The position numbers and the translations under genes were made by a program. A stretch of DNA of 64,000 nt from SZUA-22 sp963751695 (lineage in GTDB: Bacteria; Bacteroidota; Ignavibacteria; Ignavibacteriales; Melioribacteraceae). Shown here in pieces: positions 20,303 through 30,542 of this stretch (position 1 is its first letter; every line of letters starts with the position of its first letter). The stretch is taken from contig CAVVVP010000010.1 of the NCBI GenBank assembly GCA_963751695.1, positions 372,001 to 436,000 of the forward strand, in the 5' to 3' direction. Below the pieces are notes generated by a model. That model was not told the origin of the DNA. It was given only the letters and a program-made list of their open reading frames with translations, and did no database searches.

Positions 20303-21316
20303 TTATTTTTCTCTGTCTACTACAAAGTCTACTAAATTTAGTAATGAATCTTTATAGAGTGAATCTTCAAAAACTTCTAAATTTTGCTTTGCTCTATCAG
20401 AGTAATTCTTGGCAGCATTGAGGCTATATTCTATACTTCCATTTGATTTAACGAACTCAATTATCTCTTTAATATTATCTTTGTTTTTATTTTTTCTGAT
20501 CTTATATATAATTTCAGATGCCCTTGATTTATCAACATTAGTAAGTGAATGGATTAGAGGAAGTGTTAATTTCTTTTCCTTAATATCCCCACCAAGTGGT
20601 TTGCCAGTAATACTGGTACCGGTGTAGTCTAGTACATCGTCTTTTATTTGAAACGCAATACCAAGATTTTCCCCATAATTCTTTAACGCCTCTATTTTCT
20701 CTTCAGAAAGTGTAGTACTTTGGGCACCGATTTTGCAGCAAGTCGATAATAATGAAGCAGTTTTGTCTGATATAATCTTATAGTAAGTATTTTCGTCCAA
20801 ATTTAATTTTTTTGTCTTATAAATTTGAAGAAGTTCACCCTCCGCCATTCTTCGGACTGTGTCAGTAACCGTTTTTAGAAAATCAAAATCTCCCCCATCG
20901 ACTGCTATCATCAAACCTTTTGAGAGTAAATAATCGCCGATCAAAACAGAAATTTTATTCCCCCAAATATTATTGAGAGAAGGTAGCCCTCTTCTTTTCT
21001 CTGCTTCATCAACAACATCATCATGAACAAGGGTTGCGGTATGGAGTAGCTCGACTAAAGTAGCTCCTCTGTAGGATCTCATATTAACTTCACCGCAAAG
21101 AGATGCTGATAGAAGTACAAGTAATGGCCTAATTTTCTTCCCTTTTTGTCTCAAAATGAACTTGATTGCAAAATCAACAAGTTTAACATCTGATTTTAAA
21201 ATGTCCTTAAAAACTTGATCGAATTGCTTTAGTTCGGATTGGATAGGATGCTGAATATTTGAAAGTTTCAGATTATTCAATGTCTTCTTTTTTCTTTTGA
21301 AAGACCTTTGAAACAA
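20303..21316 (-). CDS. all-trans polyprenyl diphosphate synthase
   Basis: This 337-residue class I trans-prenyltransferase elongates allylic diphosphates with IPP, probably making the side chain of menaquinone. Both Asp-rich motifs are present, DDVVD at 99-103 and DDVLD at 226-230, with KKIRPLLVLL near 60. The predicted start (MFQRSFKRKK) overlaps the tatC 3' end by 44 bases. A later non-ATG start would reduce the overlap, but none is supported by a clear ribosome site. The product chain length cannot be read here. Confidence 0.88.
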   Translation of the reverse strand: MFQRSFKRKKKTLNNLKLSNIQHPIQSELKQFDQVFKDILKSDVKLVDFAIKFILRQKGKKIRPLLVLLSASLCGEVNMRSYRGATLVELLHTATLVHDDVVDEAEKRRGLPSLNNIWGNKISVLIGDYLLSKGLMIAVDGGDFDFLKTVTDTVRRMAEGELLQIYKTKKLNLDENTYYKIISDKTASLLSTCCKIGAQSTTLSEEKIEALKNYGENLGIAFQIKDDVLDYTGTSITGKPLGGDIKEKKLTLPLIHSLTNVDKSRASEIIYKIRKNKNKDNIKEIIEFVKSNGSIEYSLNAAKNYSDRAKQNLEVFEDSLYKDSLLNLVDFVVDREK

Positions 21317-22041
21317 TTATACTAATTTCATAAAGCAATGTTAAAGGAATTGCTAATAAAACTTGCGCGACCGGATCAGTACCTGGAGTAAGAATTGCTG
21401 CAAATACTAAGATGGTTATAATTGAATGTTTTCTAAATTTTCTCATGATCTCTGGAGTTAATATTCCCAATTTAGATAACAGGAAAGAAAGCATCGGAAG
21501 TTCAAATACAACTGCGGCACCGATCATAACAGAAATTATTATACTAAAGTATTCTGCTATTGCAAAATTATTTTCAATTTCTGTGGTACCAAATTGTCCA
21601 GCAAACTTAAGAGTCAGCGGAAGCATTATAAAATATGCAAACGCAACTCCTGATAGGAAACAAATTGTAGAAAAAATAACTATTAATGTGATATACTTTC
21701 GTTCACTTTTCTTTTAAAGCTGGAGCTATAAATTTCCACATTTGATAAAAAATATTGGGTATACTTAAAACAAATCCGCCGATAATGGCAATTTGCATAA
21801 AAAGAAAAAGTTGACCAAAGGGTTTAAGATTCTGAAGATTTATAGTAGCTTTTTTTGCTGGGATAAGAAGTATATTTTCAACTAGAAAGTCAATGAAGAT
21901 CCAGGTAACTATTGTTCCAATAAGGATTCCTATAAGAGCATAGAGCACCCTCCATCTAAGTTCCTCAAGATGTTCGAGGAAGGTCATTTCAGATACTTGT
22001 TCCTCACCTTCTCCAATTAATTTATCTTCTTCTGTACTCAA
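21273..22041 (-). CDS. tatC: Sec-independent translocase TatC, frameshifted
   Basis: The N-terminal half (MTFLEHLEELRWRVLYALIG, then FYQMWKFIAPALKEK) stops at 21703. Removing one T near 21707 continues into ERKYITLIVIFSTICF and the second half (LPMLSFLLSKLGIL, ILTPGTDPVAQVLLAIPL) to 21273. Joined, they form the six-helix TatC of about 255 residues that recognises twin-arginine signals. The actB product and the small Tat-signal protein in the same region would be substrates. A sequence error is more likely than a pseudogene. Confidence 0.88.
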
Positions 22042-22051
22042 TTAAAATTTT

Positions 22052-23347
22052 CTAATTTAATTCTGAATAAAGTGGAAATTCCTCACAAAGATACTTAACA
22101 TCCCTCTTTACAGATCTTAGCAGAGCTTCGTCTTCAACATTTTCAATTGCATTATCAATAAAGTCAGCGATCTGAACCATCTGCTCTTCCTTCATTCCCC
22201 TCGTTGTAATAGCCGGAGTGCCAATTCTAACACCACTTGTTACGAATGGACTTTTAGTATCAAATGGAATCATATTTTTATTTACTGTAATTCCAGCAGC
22301 ACCTAAGGTTAACTCAGCTTTTTTACCACTGATGCTTTTATTTGTGAGATCTAAAAGCATTAGATGATTATCAGTTCCACCAGAAATTACATCAAATCCC
22401 CTCTTGATCAATTCATCAGATAATCTAGAGGCATTTTTCATAACTTGTTTTGCGTAGGTTTCAAATGATTTGTCCATAACTTCACCGAAGGCAACTGCTT
22501 TGGACATAATTATGTGCATAAGCGGTCCTCCTTGAATACCGGGCATAATTGTTCCATCAAAAAGTTCTGACATTAGTTTTAGTCGATCCCCTTTTAGAGT
22601 TTTTATTCCAATCGGGTTCTCTCTATCTTTCCCCATCATTATAACACCACCACGCGGTCCACGTAACGTTTTGTGCGTTGTTGACGTAACAACATCACAG
22701 AATGGAAGCGGATTGTTTAATAATCCTTTGGCGATTAAACCTGCTGGGTGTGACATATCGCATAATAAAAATGCACCAACTTTATCAGCAATTTCTCTGA
22801 ACTTTTTATAGTCCCACTCTCTGGAGTACGCACTGGCACCGGCGATAATTAATTTTGGTTTCTCTTTGATGGTAAGATCTTCAATAATGTTGTAATCAAG
22901 TTGTTTTGTTTCTTTATTAAGTGGATAACCAACTGCATTATAAATTTTACCTGAGAAATTTACTGGAGAACCATGTGTAAGATGCCCGCCATGGTCTAAA
23001 CTTAAGCCAAGAATCTTATCTCCAGGTTGAAGTAATGCCATGAAGACGCCCATGTTCGCTTGAGAGCCACTGTGTGGTTGGACATTAACATATTCAGCAC
23101 CAAAAATTTGTTTCAGTCTATGTTTTGCAATTTCCTCAGCCATATCAACATACTCACAACCACCATAGTATCTTTTGCCAGGATATCCTTCTGCATACTT
23201 ATTTGTTAGTACAGAACCCGCAGCTTCGAGAACTGCAAGACTAACAAAATTTTCTGATGCTATTAACTCTAAGTTATCTTGCAGTCTTCTTGTTTCTAAT
23301 TGAAGAACATCGAATATCTCTTTATCATCTCTTAATGATTTTAACAT
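22052..23347 (-). CDS. glyA: serine hydroxymethyltransferase
   Basis: This PLP enzyme interconverts serine and glycine while loading tetrahydrofolate with a one-carbon unit. Its 431 residues include the Schiff-base lysine K226 in [14 protein letters not shown] and the N-terminal [10 protein letters not shown] motif. It is intact and lies 10 bases upstream of tatC. Confidence 0.97.
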   Translation of the reverse strand: MLKSLRDDKEIFDVLQLETRRLQDNLELIASENFVSLAVLEAAGSVLTNKYAEGYPGKRYYGGCEYVDMAEEIAKHRLKQIFGAEYVNVQPHSGSQANMGVFMALLQPGDKILGLSLDHGGHLTHGSPVNFSGKIYNAVGYPLNKETKQLDYNIIEDLTIKEKPKLIIAGASAYSREWDYKKFREIADKVGAFLLCDMSHPAGLIAKGLLNNPLPFCDVVTSTTHKTLRGPRGGVIMMGKDRENPIGIKTLKGDRLKLMSELFDGTIMPGIQGGPLMHIIMSKAVAFGEVMDKSFETYAKQVMKNASRLSDELIKRGFDVISGGTDNHLMLLDLTNKSISGKKAELTLGAAGITVNKNMIPFDTKSPFVTSGVRIGTPAITTRGMKEEQMVQIADFIDNAIENVEDEALLRSVKRDVKYLCEEFPLYSELN

Positions 23348-23365
23348 ATCAACCCGATTTCAAAA

Positions 23366-24640
23366 TTATTTAACATAAATAGATTTATTTATCCAGTCGT
23401 AGCAAGCACCTTCTATCTTTATTTCATCACCAGACTTTAGACTTCTAAAGAAATAGTCTTCTTGCTGAGGAACTGAATTTTCAAGCGCTTTTACCCTGTC
23501 AACAGCTGCAGAAGAAATGGCACCGCCAATTCTAGCAGCTTTAACATAAGTATCTGAAGCCAATTTATAGACACACTTGTCAATCCAATCGAAACTTCCA
23601 CAATTTCTTGCAGCTTGTTCATATAATTGACCTTCTACAAATAGCGGCATATCCCAAGGTTCGGCACTAGCTTTAGAAGCTTTTTGCAAATAAGAGCGAG
23701 CTACTGATAGTTGATCTAATTTCTGATAAATTATTGCAATATTGAAGTAATTATCTCTATTGTTCGGCTCTAATTTAATTAAAGTTTTATAAGAATTTAT
23801 TGCATCGTCGGTGCGGTCAACCTTTTGATATAAGCTTGCAATTTTTTTCCAATATGTGATGACATCAGGCGATCTTTCTACCAAGAATTCCATTGGTATA
23901 ATTGCCTGGTCATAATATTCAGCTCTTCCACAAGTTTCAGCATATTTCCAAGCTTTTTCCATGTTGTCTTTATCAAGATCCCATGCCTTTTTCCTAATAT
24001 CTACTAATTCATCAATATTCTCTGCAAGTCCATCTATTCTTGATATCCAAACATCATTTTCAGGATCTTGTTCAGAAAGAGCAGAATAGAGTTCAAGAGC
24101 CTTCATTTTATAACCGTTCTCATCATTTGCGTTTTTAATGTATAGGAGTCCTAATCTATCTTTGTAAAATGGATCTGCATCAGGATTTTGTTCCAAAGCA
24201 TAAATATATGCTTGCACAATTGAGTCTGGAGTAGCATCCGACCATTGTTCAATTACATAGGCTTTTTTCAATACAAAATATTCAGGATCCTTTGCACCAA
24301 CTGCAACAGCAATATCATACAATCGAATAACTTTATCTGCATATTGATCTTTTTCTTCGTCTGTTGTAACAACGCTATCGTGCATAAAAAACAGAATCTC
24401 TTCCATTTTTTTGAATGGTTTATACTGAAGAAATTTGCTAGGATCAGTATCAATAACTTTCCATCCGTGTGGTTCGGCACTTTCGAATTCTTTATTCTTA
24501 TAGTATTCATAGAAAAGGCTAAACTCTGCTAAGAGATTAACACTATCTGCTTGAACAAAATAAACATTCAATTTAGCAACTACAGATGAATAAAAACCGA
24601 ATAAAAATAAGGCTATTATTAATGTTTTTAACGTTTTCAA
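23366..24640 (-). CDS. exported tetratricopeptide-repeat protein
   Basis: A TTG start at 24640 is preferred over the GTG at 24691. It follows GGAG by six bases, avoids overlap with the upstream gene, and yields a standard signal peptide (MKTLKTLIIALFLFGFYSS). The rest, about 425 residues, holds several TPR units, for example around WKKIASLYQKVDRTDDAINS and NYFNIAIIYQKLDQLSVARS. The C-terminal tail is basic-hydrophobic. Such proteins scaffold envelope complexes; no specific partner can be named. Confidence 0.75.
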   Translation of the reverse strand: MKTLKTLIIALFLFGFYSSVVAKLNVYFVQADSVNLLAEFSLFYEYYKNKEFESAEPHGWKVIDTDPSKFLQYKPFKKMEEILFFMHDSVVTTDEEKDQYADKVIRLYDIAVAVGAKDPEYFVLKKAYVIEQWSDATPDSIVQAYIYALEQNPDADPFYKDRLGLLYIKNANDENGYKMKALELYSALSEQDPENDVWISRIDGLAENIDELVDIRKKAWDLDKDNMEKAWKYAETCGRAEYYDQAIIPMEFLVERSPDVITYWKKIASLYQKVDRTDDAINSYKTLIKLEPNNRDNYFNIAIIYQKLDQLSVARSYLQKASKASAEPWDMPLFVEGQLYEQAARNCGSFDWIDKCVYKLASDTYVKAARIGGAISSAAVDRVKALENSVPQQEDYFFRSLKSGDEIKIEGACYDWINKSIYVK

Positions 24641-24659
24641 TTCAAACTCCAATTTGTTT

Positions 24660-25910
24660 TTATCTTTCTTCTCGTTGAAACCAAAGCTCACCCAAACTTA
24701 ATGTTATGGCAGCTTTTATAAAATCTTCTTTTACTAGGCCGTTTTCGTTTTTTCCTCTTCTTCCGACAGCGACACTTAGATCAATTAAATTAACTTCGCT
24801 AAATGGAAAAGTAACGCCAGCGTGTAATGAATATGCTTGAATTCCAATTCCATTAAATTTATACTGAGTCTCTTCAAAACTTAAACCACACCTAAGACTC
24901 ATCTGTTCCCAAGAGGATGCATGAATACTTCGTACAATCGGTTTATACTGGAATCCTAAACTTATTTTGTTCAAATCTTTGAAATTTGGCTCATTTATAG
25001 TATTAAACGTATAATTTACCCAAGGTTGATAAACATAATCGAAAAGGATTAAATATTCCTTACTCCATCCAAAAACAGCTCCTATTGTTAGTTTATTAGG
25101 TAATACTGTTGTAACTTCACCTTCACGAGGTGTTAATTCGCCAATTGAAGTTCCAGTTACAAGTGATGTATCGGTAATCATATCTGAAGTTATGTTTACT
25201 AGTCCAGAAAATCTAAGTTCTAGATTAGTTTCCTCTTTGAAATACTCAAAAATATTCCCAGTTATCAAAGCAATAGTTGATCCGATACCAGTATACTTAT
25301 ATCTAGTTTCGTAATAAATTTCATCAATTTGTGAAGAACTTGAATACGACTGAGTTGTGGAATAATTATTTGTCCCAGCTATATATTCAAACATAGCACC
25401 AAGAGAAAACTTAAATGGAAGTAGAACGGAGCCACCAAGAAATAGTTTTGAAACTGACCCAGATCCCTCATATTTATTATTTTGTGTTCCAAGCAATGGA
25501 TCTTTGGAATCTTCAACTATACTATATTTTAGTGCCGCAATGGGGATCAATCCTATTGCAGCAGAAATACCTAAATCACGATCGATAGGAAATCCAAGGG
25601 TTAAACCTGAAAAGATAGCATTATTATAGGTAGAACTAACGTTATTATCTGTATAATTTGCACCTAAAAATTTTCCACTGATTCCAAAACGAGTCAATTT
25701 TAGATCAGTCCAAGCTGCAGGATTATAACCATCTATATAGTCTTTGTCAATAACAGCGCTTCCTAAATCACCAAACCCAAGTCTTCTAGCTGTATGAGAA
25801 TGTATTTGATCGCCAATTCCATATCGAGAATAGACCGACCCACCTTGCCCAAACATAAATTGGTTACAAATAACAATAACAAATAGAATTATTTTAAATT
25901 TTCTAAACAT
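24660..25910 (-). CDS. outer-membrane beta-barrel protein
   Basis: The 416-residue protein has a signal peptide ending near MFGQG. The region GGSVYSRYGIGDQ with RRLGFGDLGSA is typical of Bacteroidota outer-membrane barrels. Alternating hydrophobic strands follow, together with a C-terminal strand ending LSLGELWFQ. It resembles FadL/PorV-like transport proteins in style, but I do not see a defining motif. It lies between a lipoprotein gene and the TPR gene, all leftward and close-packed. Confidence 0.65.
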   Translation of the reverse strand: MFRKFKIILFVIVICNQFMFGQGGSVYSRYGIGDQIHSHTARRLGFGDLGSAVIDKDYIDGYNPAAWTDLKLTRFGISGKFLGANYTDNNVSSTYNNAIFSGLTLGFPIDRDLGISAAIGLIPIAALKYSIVEDSKDPLLGTQNNKYEGSGSVSKLFLGGSVLLPFKFSLGAMFEYIAGTNNYSTTQSYSSSSQIDEIYYETRYKYTGIGSTIALITGNIFEYFKEETNLELRFSGLVNITSDMITDTSLVTGTSIGELTPREGEVTTVLPNKLTIGAVFGWSKEYLILFDYVYQPWVNYTFNTINEPNFKDLNKISLGFQYKPIVRSIHASSWEQMSLRCGLSFEETQYKFNGIGIQAYSLHAGVTFPFSEVNLIDLSVAVGRRGKNENGLVKEDFIKAAITLSLGELWFQREER

Positions 25911-25915
25911 TAGCT

Positions 25916-27133
25916 CTAATTTTTCGAAGTATAATAAACTTCTAAGTACGGTCTTTTACCTGGATCAGCTGCAGTAGATCCTTTTAGGGCGATTTTATTT
26001 ATTGTATTAATCTCGTTTGTAAGATATAATTGTATTCCATTGTTCTCTCCGGTAGAGACCCAGTTCTGAACAAACCTTGTTATATCCCCAGTGTAATAGG
26101 ATTCCTCTCTTTTCATGAGGGCAGGAAATAGTTCTTGATTATATTCATTCAAATCATAATCGAGTAGACTAATTACTCCGAGCGAGTCTGAAGTTCTACT
26201 TCCAATCTTGGAGTCCGTCTCATCATAATAAACTCTTAGTGTGGCTTTATTGATAATTGTATTATCTGGAATTTTTGAAACATCAATCATTAAGTTTGAA
26301 CGAATTGCTATTCCACCCTGAGCATAGACGTTTTCTGGATTGCCTTGAGGCAAATCTCCTAAAATTACATGAACATCAGAAGTTGTTTCGATAACAAGTG
26401 TATCAGTATAGCTTCCTGGAACAGATACTATTAGATTAAGTCTTGCAATATAGTCAATCGTAGAAGATGAAATTGCTGGAAATCCAATCACTTTGTCTGA
26501 GCCAGGTGTATAGTTAAAATATAGTCCATTATTAATCTCAACTTGCTCATCATTAGCAAATGCAGTTAACCATTCATCAACTAATATTTTGTCAAAGTCG
26601 AATGTAACAGAAGTGTCTCCAACTATTCTATTAGAACTCCGGTCTAATGCTTCGTAAGCTAAATATTGAAGTGAGTCTTTATCAAATGTCAAAGAATTCC
26701 AAGAAGAATTTATTTTATGCACTGTGAAATCAAAAGAGTTTGCTTTGTCACCATAAGTGTAGCTTAATCTCATCACCATAGAAGATTCAAGAATTTCAAG
26801 TGAGCCCTCAAGAATATCTCCTTTTATTGAATCAGGAAGAAAGAATAAGAATCTCATTAAAGCTGTGGATTCAACATTATCATGTTTACCTAACAAAATT
26901 AAATCGGAATTGTTGAGTCTCAAACTATCTGTATAAGTTTTTGATTTCTGAGTAAACGAACTATCCTCACTAGTAATCATCAGTGTTTCGATGAAATCTT
27001 TCTTCGGTAAAACGTTTATCCCAACAGAACTAGGATCGTCACTGCATGAAAAAAACGCAAAGGATAGTAAAACTGATGGAAGTAATATTTTGATAATTTT
27101 GTTCAGAATTGGTTTCCTAACTAATAAAATCAT
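25916..27133 (-). CDS. lipoprotein with DNRLRE-like beta repeats
   Basis: The 405-residue protein has a hydrophobic N-terminus ending in a lipobox-like SFAFFSC followed by SDDPSS. The remainder is beta-rich: LMRFLFFLPD, LEGSLEIL, INKATLRVYYDE and RPYLEVYYT. This resembles cell-surface proteins built from DNRLRE/DUF4270-like modules. It was probably exported to the outer membrane. It overlaps the end of gmhB by 17 bases, so a start at the internal Leu/Met codons is possible. Function unknown. Confidence 0.6.
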   Translation of the reverse strand: MILLVRKPILNKIIKILLPSVLLSFAFFSCSDDPSSVGINVLPKKDFIETLMITSEDSSFTQKSKTYTDSLRLNNSDLILLGKHDNVESTALMRFLFFLPDSIKGDILEGSLEILESSMVMRLSYTYGDKANSFDFTVHKINSSWNSLTFDKDSLQYLAYEALDRSSNRIVGDTSVTFDFDKILVDEWLTAFANDEQVEINNGLYFNYTPGSDKVIGFPAISSSTIDYIARLNLIVSVPGSYTDTLVIETTSDVHVILGDLPQGNPENVYAQGGIAIRSNLMIDVSKIPDNTIINKATLRVYYDETDSKIGSRTSDSLGVISLLDYDLNEYNQELFPALMKREESYYTGDITRFVQNWVSTGENNGIQLYLTNEINTINKIALKGSTAADPGKRPYLEVYYTSKN

Positions 27134-27686
27134 TTATTATAAAATCACACGCATTTAAAAAATTATTAGTATTAAAATTGGGAGTTTTATTTTTCATTTT
27201 CAATGAAATAATTTTATCCTCATCATTTTTATAATCGATTAGAATTGTTTTGAGTTTTGCGTTTATACCACATTCTATATCAGTTACCATATCTCCTGCA
27301 AAATATGATCTCTCTAAATCGAGTTCCAACTCCTCGGCAGCTTTGAAAACTAACAAAGGGGAAGGTTTCCTACATAATGTTTTCTCAGGAGGATCAAAAT
27401 CTGGGTGAAAAGGGCAAAAATAGAAAGCATCAATCGATGTGCTAAACTCACTCAAGAGTTGATTGATTTTATTGTTCACCATATTAACTTGATTCTCAGT
27501 AATTATACCTCTTGCTATTCCAGATTGATTTGAGATCACGATGATCCTAAATCCATACTCATCTTTCAACTTTTTTATTCCAACACCAACACCTTCAAAT
27601 AGCTTAACTTCTTCTGGATTTCCTAAATATCCAGTGTCTTCATTCAAAGTGTTATCACGATCAAAAAAAACTGCGGGAGTTAACAT
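27117..27686 (-). CDS. gmhB: D-glycero-D-manno-heptose-1,7-bisphosphate 7-phosphatase-like HAD hydrolase
   Basis: This 189-residue HAD phosphatase has catalytic D9 and D11 (FFDRDNTLNED), SNQSG at about 52 and GDMVTDIECG near 140. The zinc-loop region reads CPFHPDF...TLCRKP. The usual CxH...CxC pattern is reduced to three ligands, because the first Cys of the last pair is Thr. GmhB-type enzymes make the heptose precursor of lipopolysaccharide or S-layer glycans. Substrate anomer preference is not readable. Confidence 0.8.
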   Translation of the reverse strand: MLTPAVFFDRDNTLNEDTGYLGNPEEVKLFEGVGVGIKKLKDEYGFRIIVISNQSGIARGIITENQVNMVNNKINQLLSEFSTSIDAFYFCPFHPDFDPPEKTLCRKPSPLLVFKAAEELELDLERSYFAGDMVTDIECGINAKLKTILIDYKNDEDKIISLKMKNKTPNFNTNNFLNACDFIINDFIS

Positions 27687-27693
27687 TAAATTT

Positions 27694-29184
27694 TTATGAG
27701 GATAGAATTTTCTTATAAACGCTTACATAGTTTTTAGCTGAATTAAGCCAAGTAAAATTCGACTTCATTCCTGCTTTCATCAATTTTTCCCAAACTTTTT
27801 TATCTTGGTAAACTTTTTGCGCTTTATTAACAGCAGCAAGGAGCTCTTTAGAATCATACTTTTTGAATACAAAACCAGTACCGACTTTTCCATTTTCTCC
27901 ATGATTTATAACAGTGTCTGCAAGTCCGCCCGTTTCCCTTACAATAGGTACTGTTCCGTATACCATACTATACATTTGATTTAATCCGCAAGGTTCAAAT
28001 TTAGATGGCATTAAAAACATATCTGCTCCTGCTTCAATTAGATGAGCAATGTCATCATCAAAGCCAAAATAGAATGCAAACTTTTCCGGAAATTTCAAGG
28101 CAGCATCTTCGAAGAAATTGTGATATTTCTTTTCCCCGGTTCCAAGTACAACTAACTTTATGTCCATCTTCATTAATCTCTTAAAAGATTTTTTAATAGA
28201 TCAAATCCTTTATTATCTTCAATTCTGGAAATCATACCGATTAACTGGAATATCAGGCTCGTATTCAAATCCAAACTTCTCTTCAATGTACTCTTTTTTG
28301 TTAGCTTTTTTCTCTAATATTTTTAATTGAATATTTTTTAGCAATCTGCTTGTCTTTTTCTGGATTCCAAATAAGCGCATCAATACCATTAACGATACCA
28401 TAAATATCTTTTTTCCTCTTACAAAGATGATCCTTCAAACCACCACTAGCATCTTTCACTTTACATAATTCTTTTGCATATGTTTCACTTACAGTGGTAA
28501 TAGCATCCGCATACTTCAATCCACCATTTAACAAATTGAGTTTACCTTTAAATAACACCTTTCTCATTATTAAGATTTTCTGGTAGTCCTGTTTTTTAAA
28601 TGAGGATTTTGCAAATTCACCTTGCGAATTGATATTATGAATTGTAAAAAGTGTTTTAATATTTTTAAACTCTTCTTCATCTTTGAACAGAGTTTTAAGG
28701 TAAACAGGAATTAAACCTCCCTGCCAATCATTACAGTGAATAATATCAGGTACCCAACCAAGCTTTTATATTAACTCAAAAACTGATTTCGCAAGTAGAA
28801 TAAATCTTTCATCATTATCTTTAAATTCCTTTCCGGTAATTTGGTCAGCATATAAACTATTGCGATTTCCAAAATACTCTTCATTATCTAGAAAATAGAT
28901 TTGAACTCTAGCTTTACTTCCAACTAAAAATGAAGATCTAAGGGAGAAGATAACTTCTTTGTCTCCAATTTTTGTTTTTAGATCTTTTAATCTTACAACT
29001 TCATGAATTTTAAATTTTCTTTCATCAATTGCGCCATATTTTGGTACAACGATTCTAACTTGGTGACCGAGTTCTTGCAATTTCTGAGGTAGCGCGGAAG
29101 AAACATCAGCTAAACCACCGGTTTTTACAAATGGAACAACTTCTGAAGTGACAAAAAGATTTTAAGCTTTTTAGGTAAAGGCAT
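27694..29184 (-). CDS. glgA: glycogen synthase, multiply frameshifted
   Basis: The ADP-glucose:starch/glycogen glucosyltransferase is recognisable in pieces. ATG 29184 (MPLPKKLKI) leads into FVTSEVVPFVKTGGLADVSS after one missing T. Then follow LGHQVRIVVPKYG; LNGGLKYADAITTVSETYAKEL with YGIVNGID; IPVNR; and the intact C-terminal block ADMFLMPSKFEPCGLNQMYSM, with ETGGLADTV, to 27694. The total of about 497 codons fits the family. At least five frame changes are needed, all between 28.17 and 29.15 kb. No other glycogen genes are visible. Confidence 0.85.
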
Positions 29185-29236
29185 GCTAAAAATGTCCAAT
29201 AATTATAAAAATTTAGTCTGTAAAGGTACTAAAATA

Positions 29237-29268
29237 TTGACTATTTATCAAAAATTTTTGCATATTAA
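29237..29268 (+). promoter_or_regulatory. candidate promoter for hutI
   Basis: In the 111-base divergent gap between glgA and hutI there is TTGACT, an 18-base spacer and CATATT (or TATTAA two bases on), ending about 27 bases before the hutI start. The AT-rich context makes chance matches possible. Confidence 0.35.
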
Positions 29269-29295
29269 AGATTTTATAACTTTTCATTAATAGAA

Positions 29296-30540
29296 ATGAA
29301 GACACTTCTAAAGAATCCTAATCAAATAGTAACAGTAAATTCGAACGGAGCTGGATACAAGCGTGGATTAGAAATGAATTCCATTGAAATCATGACTGAC
29401 CATTCAATAGTTATTATTGATTCAAAAATTGAAACTTTTATCGAGACAGAATCAATCAATGTAAATTCGTATGATAAAATTATCGACGTTTCAAATAAAG
29501 TTGTGCTGCCTGGTCTAATAGAGTGTCATACACATTCTGTTTTTTCAGGTTCAAGATCCAATGAATTCATAATGCGTTTGCAAGGTTCCAATTACGAAGA
29601 AATTGCAAAACAAGGCGGTGGTATTGTCAGTACAGTTGAAACTGTTCGAAAGTCCTCTTTCGAAGATTTAATTGAAATTAGTAAACCGAGAATTGAAAAT
29701 TTTATTTCTCAGGGAATCACAACTCTTGAAATAAAAAGTGGATACGGTTTAAGTTTTTATGATGAAATTAAAATGCTTCAGGTAATTAAGCAATTAGGGA
29801 AAATTTATAAAATTGATATAATTCCAACTTTTTTAGGGGCCCATACTTTTCCTCCAGAATATAAAAATGACAACGAAAAGTATATTGAGCTAATAGTTAA
29901 GGAGATGCTACCTTATATTTCAGAACATGAACTAGCATTATTTTGCGATGGTTTTTGTGAGACATCTGCTTTTTCTTCTAAACATATCTCCCGAATATTT
30001 GATGCTTCCATAAAACTTGGATTGAATTTAAAACTGCACACAGAACAATTTAACACAATAGGTGGACTTGAACTTGCACTTGATTATAACGCCACCAGCG
30101 TTGATCATCTGGAAGTTTTAAAATATGAGCAGATCGACAGATTATGTGCCTCAGAAACTACTGCAGTTTTACTTCCTGGTGTTTCCTTCTTCTTAAATTA
30201 TAGCTATGCACCCGCAAGAACACTGATTGACAAAGGTGCAATAGTAGCAATAGCCACTGACTTTAATCCTGGATCATCAAATATTTCTAATCTACACTTG
30301 ATCATGAGTCTTGCTGCCATCAAGATGAAAATGACAATTGAAGAAATAATTACAGCAGTCACTCTCAATGCCGCCAATGCACTTGATATTTCAAAAACAG
30401 TTGGAAGTATAGAGATTGGTAAATCTGCTGATTTTTCAATTTTTGATGCTGAAGACTTCTCTGAAATTGTTTACAATATTGGAAATAATTTAAATTCAAT
30501 AACTATAAAGAACGGCGAAATATTATATTCTAAGGAATAA
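29296..30540 (+). CDS. hutI: imidazolonepropionase
   Basis: This amidohydrolase opens 4-imidazolone-5-propionate in histidine degradation. Its 414 residues include the metal-binding ECHTHSVFSGSR near 76, GGGIVSTVETVR near 105, LHTEQFN and the later ATDFNPGSS. No other hut genes are present. It opens the only plus-strand pair in the first 46 kb and precedes the muramidase gene by two bases. Confidence 0.94.
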   Translation: MKTLLKNPNQIVTVNSNGAGYKRGLEMNSIEIMTDHSIVIIDSKIETFIETESINVNSYDKIIDVSNKVVLPGLIECHTHSVFSGSRSNEFIMRLQGSNYEEIAKQGGGIVSTVETVRKSSFEDLIEISKPRIENFISQGITTLEIKSGYGLSFYDEIKMLQVIKQLGKIYKIDIIPTFLGAHTFPPEYKNDNEKYIELIVKEMLPYISEHELALFCDGFCETSAFSSKHISRIFDASIKLGLNLKLHTEQFNTIGGLELALDYNATSVDHLEVLKYEQIDRLCASETTAVLLPGVSFFLNYSYAPARTLIDKGAIVAIATDFNPGSSNISNLHLIMSLAAIKMKMTIEEIITAVTLNAANALDISKTVGSIEIGKSADFSIFDAEDFSEIVYNIGNNLNSITIKNGEILYSKE

Positions 30541-30542
30541 TT

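Noticed and set aside
21690..21720. Programmed ribosomal frameshifting in tatC, rplT, infC and others
   Set aside because: No shared slippery heptamer or downstream pseudoknot, and the same type of break hits unrelated genes in patches.
24245..24532. Plus-strand frame inside the TPR gene
   Set aside because: Antisense shadow with no start signal and no recognisable domain.
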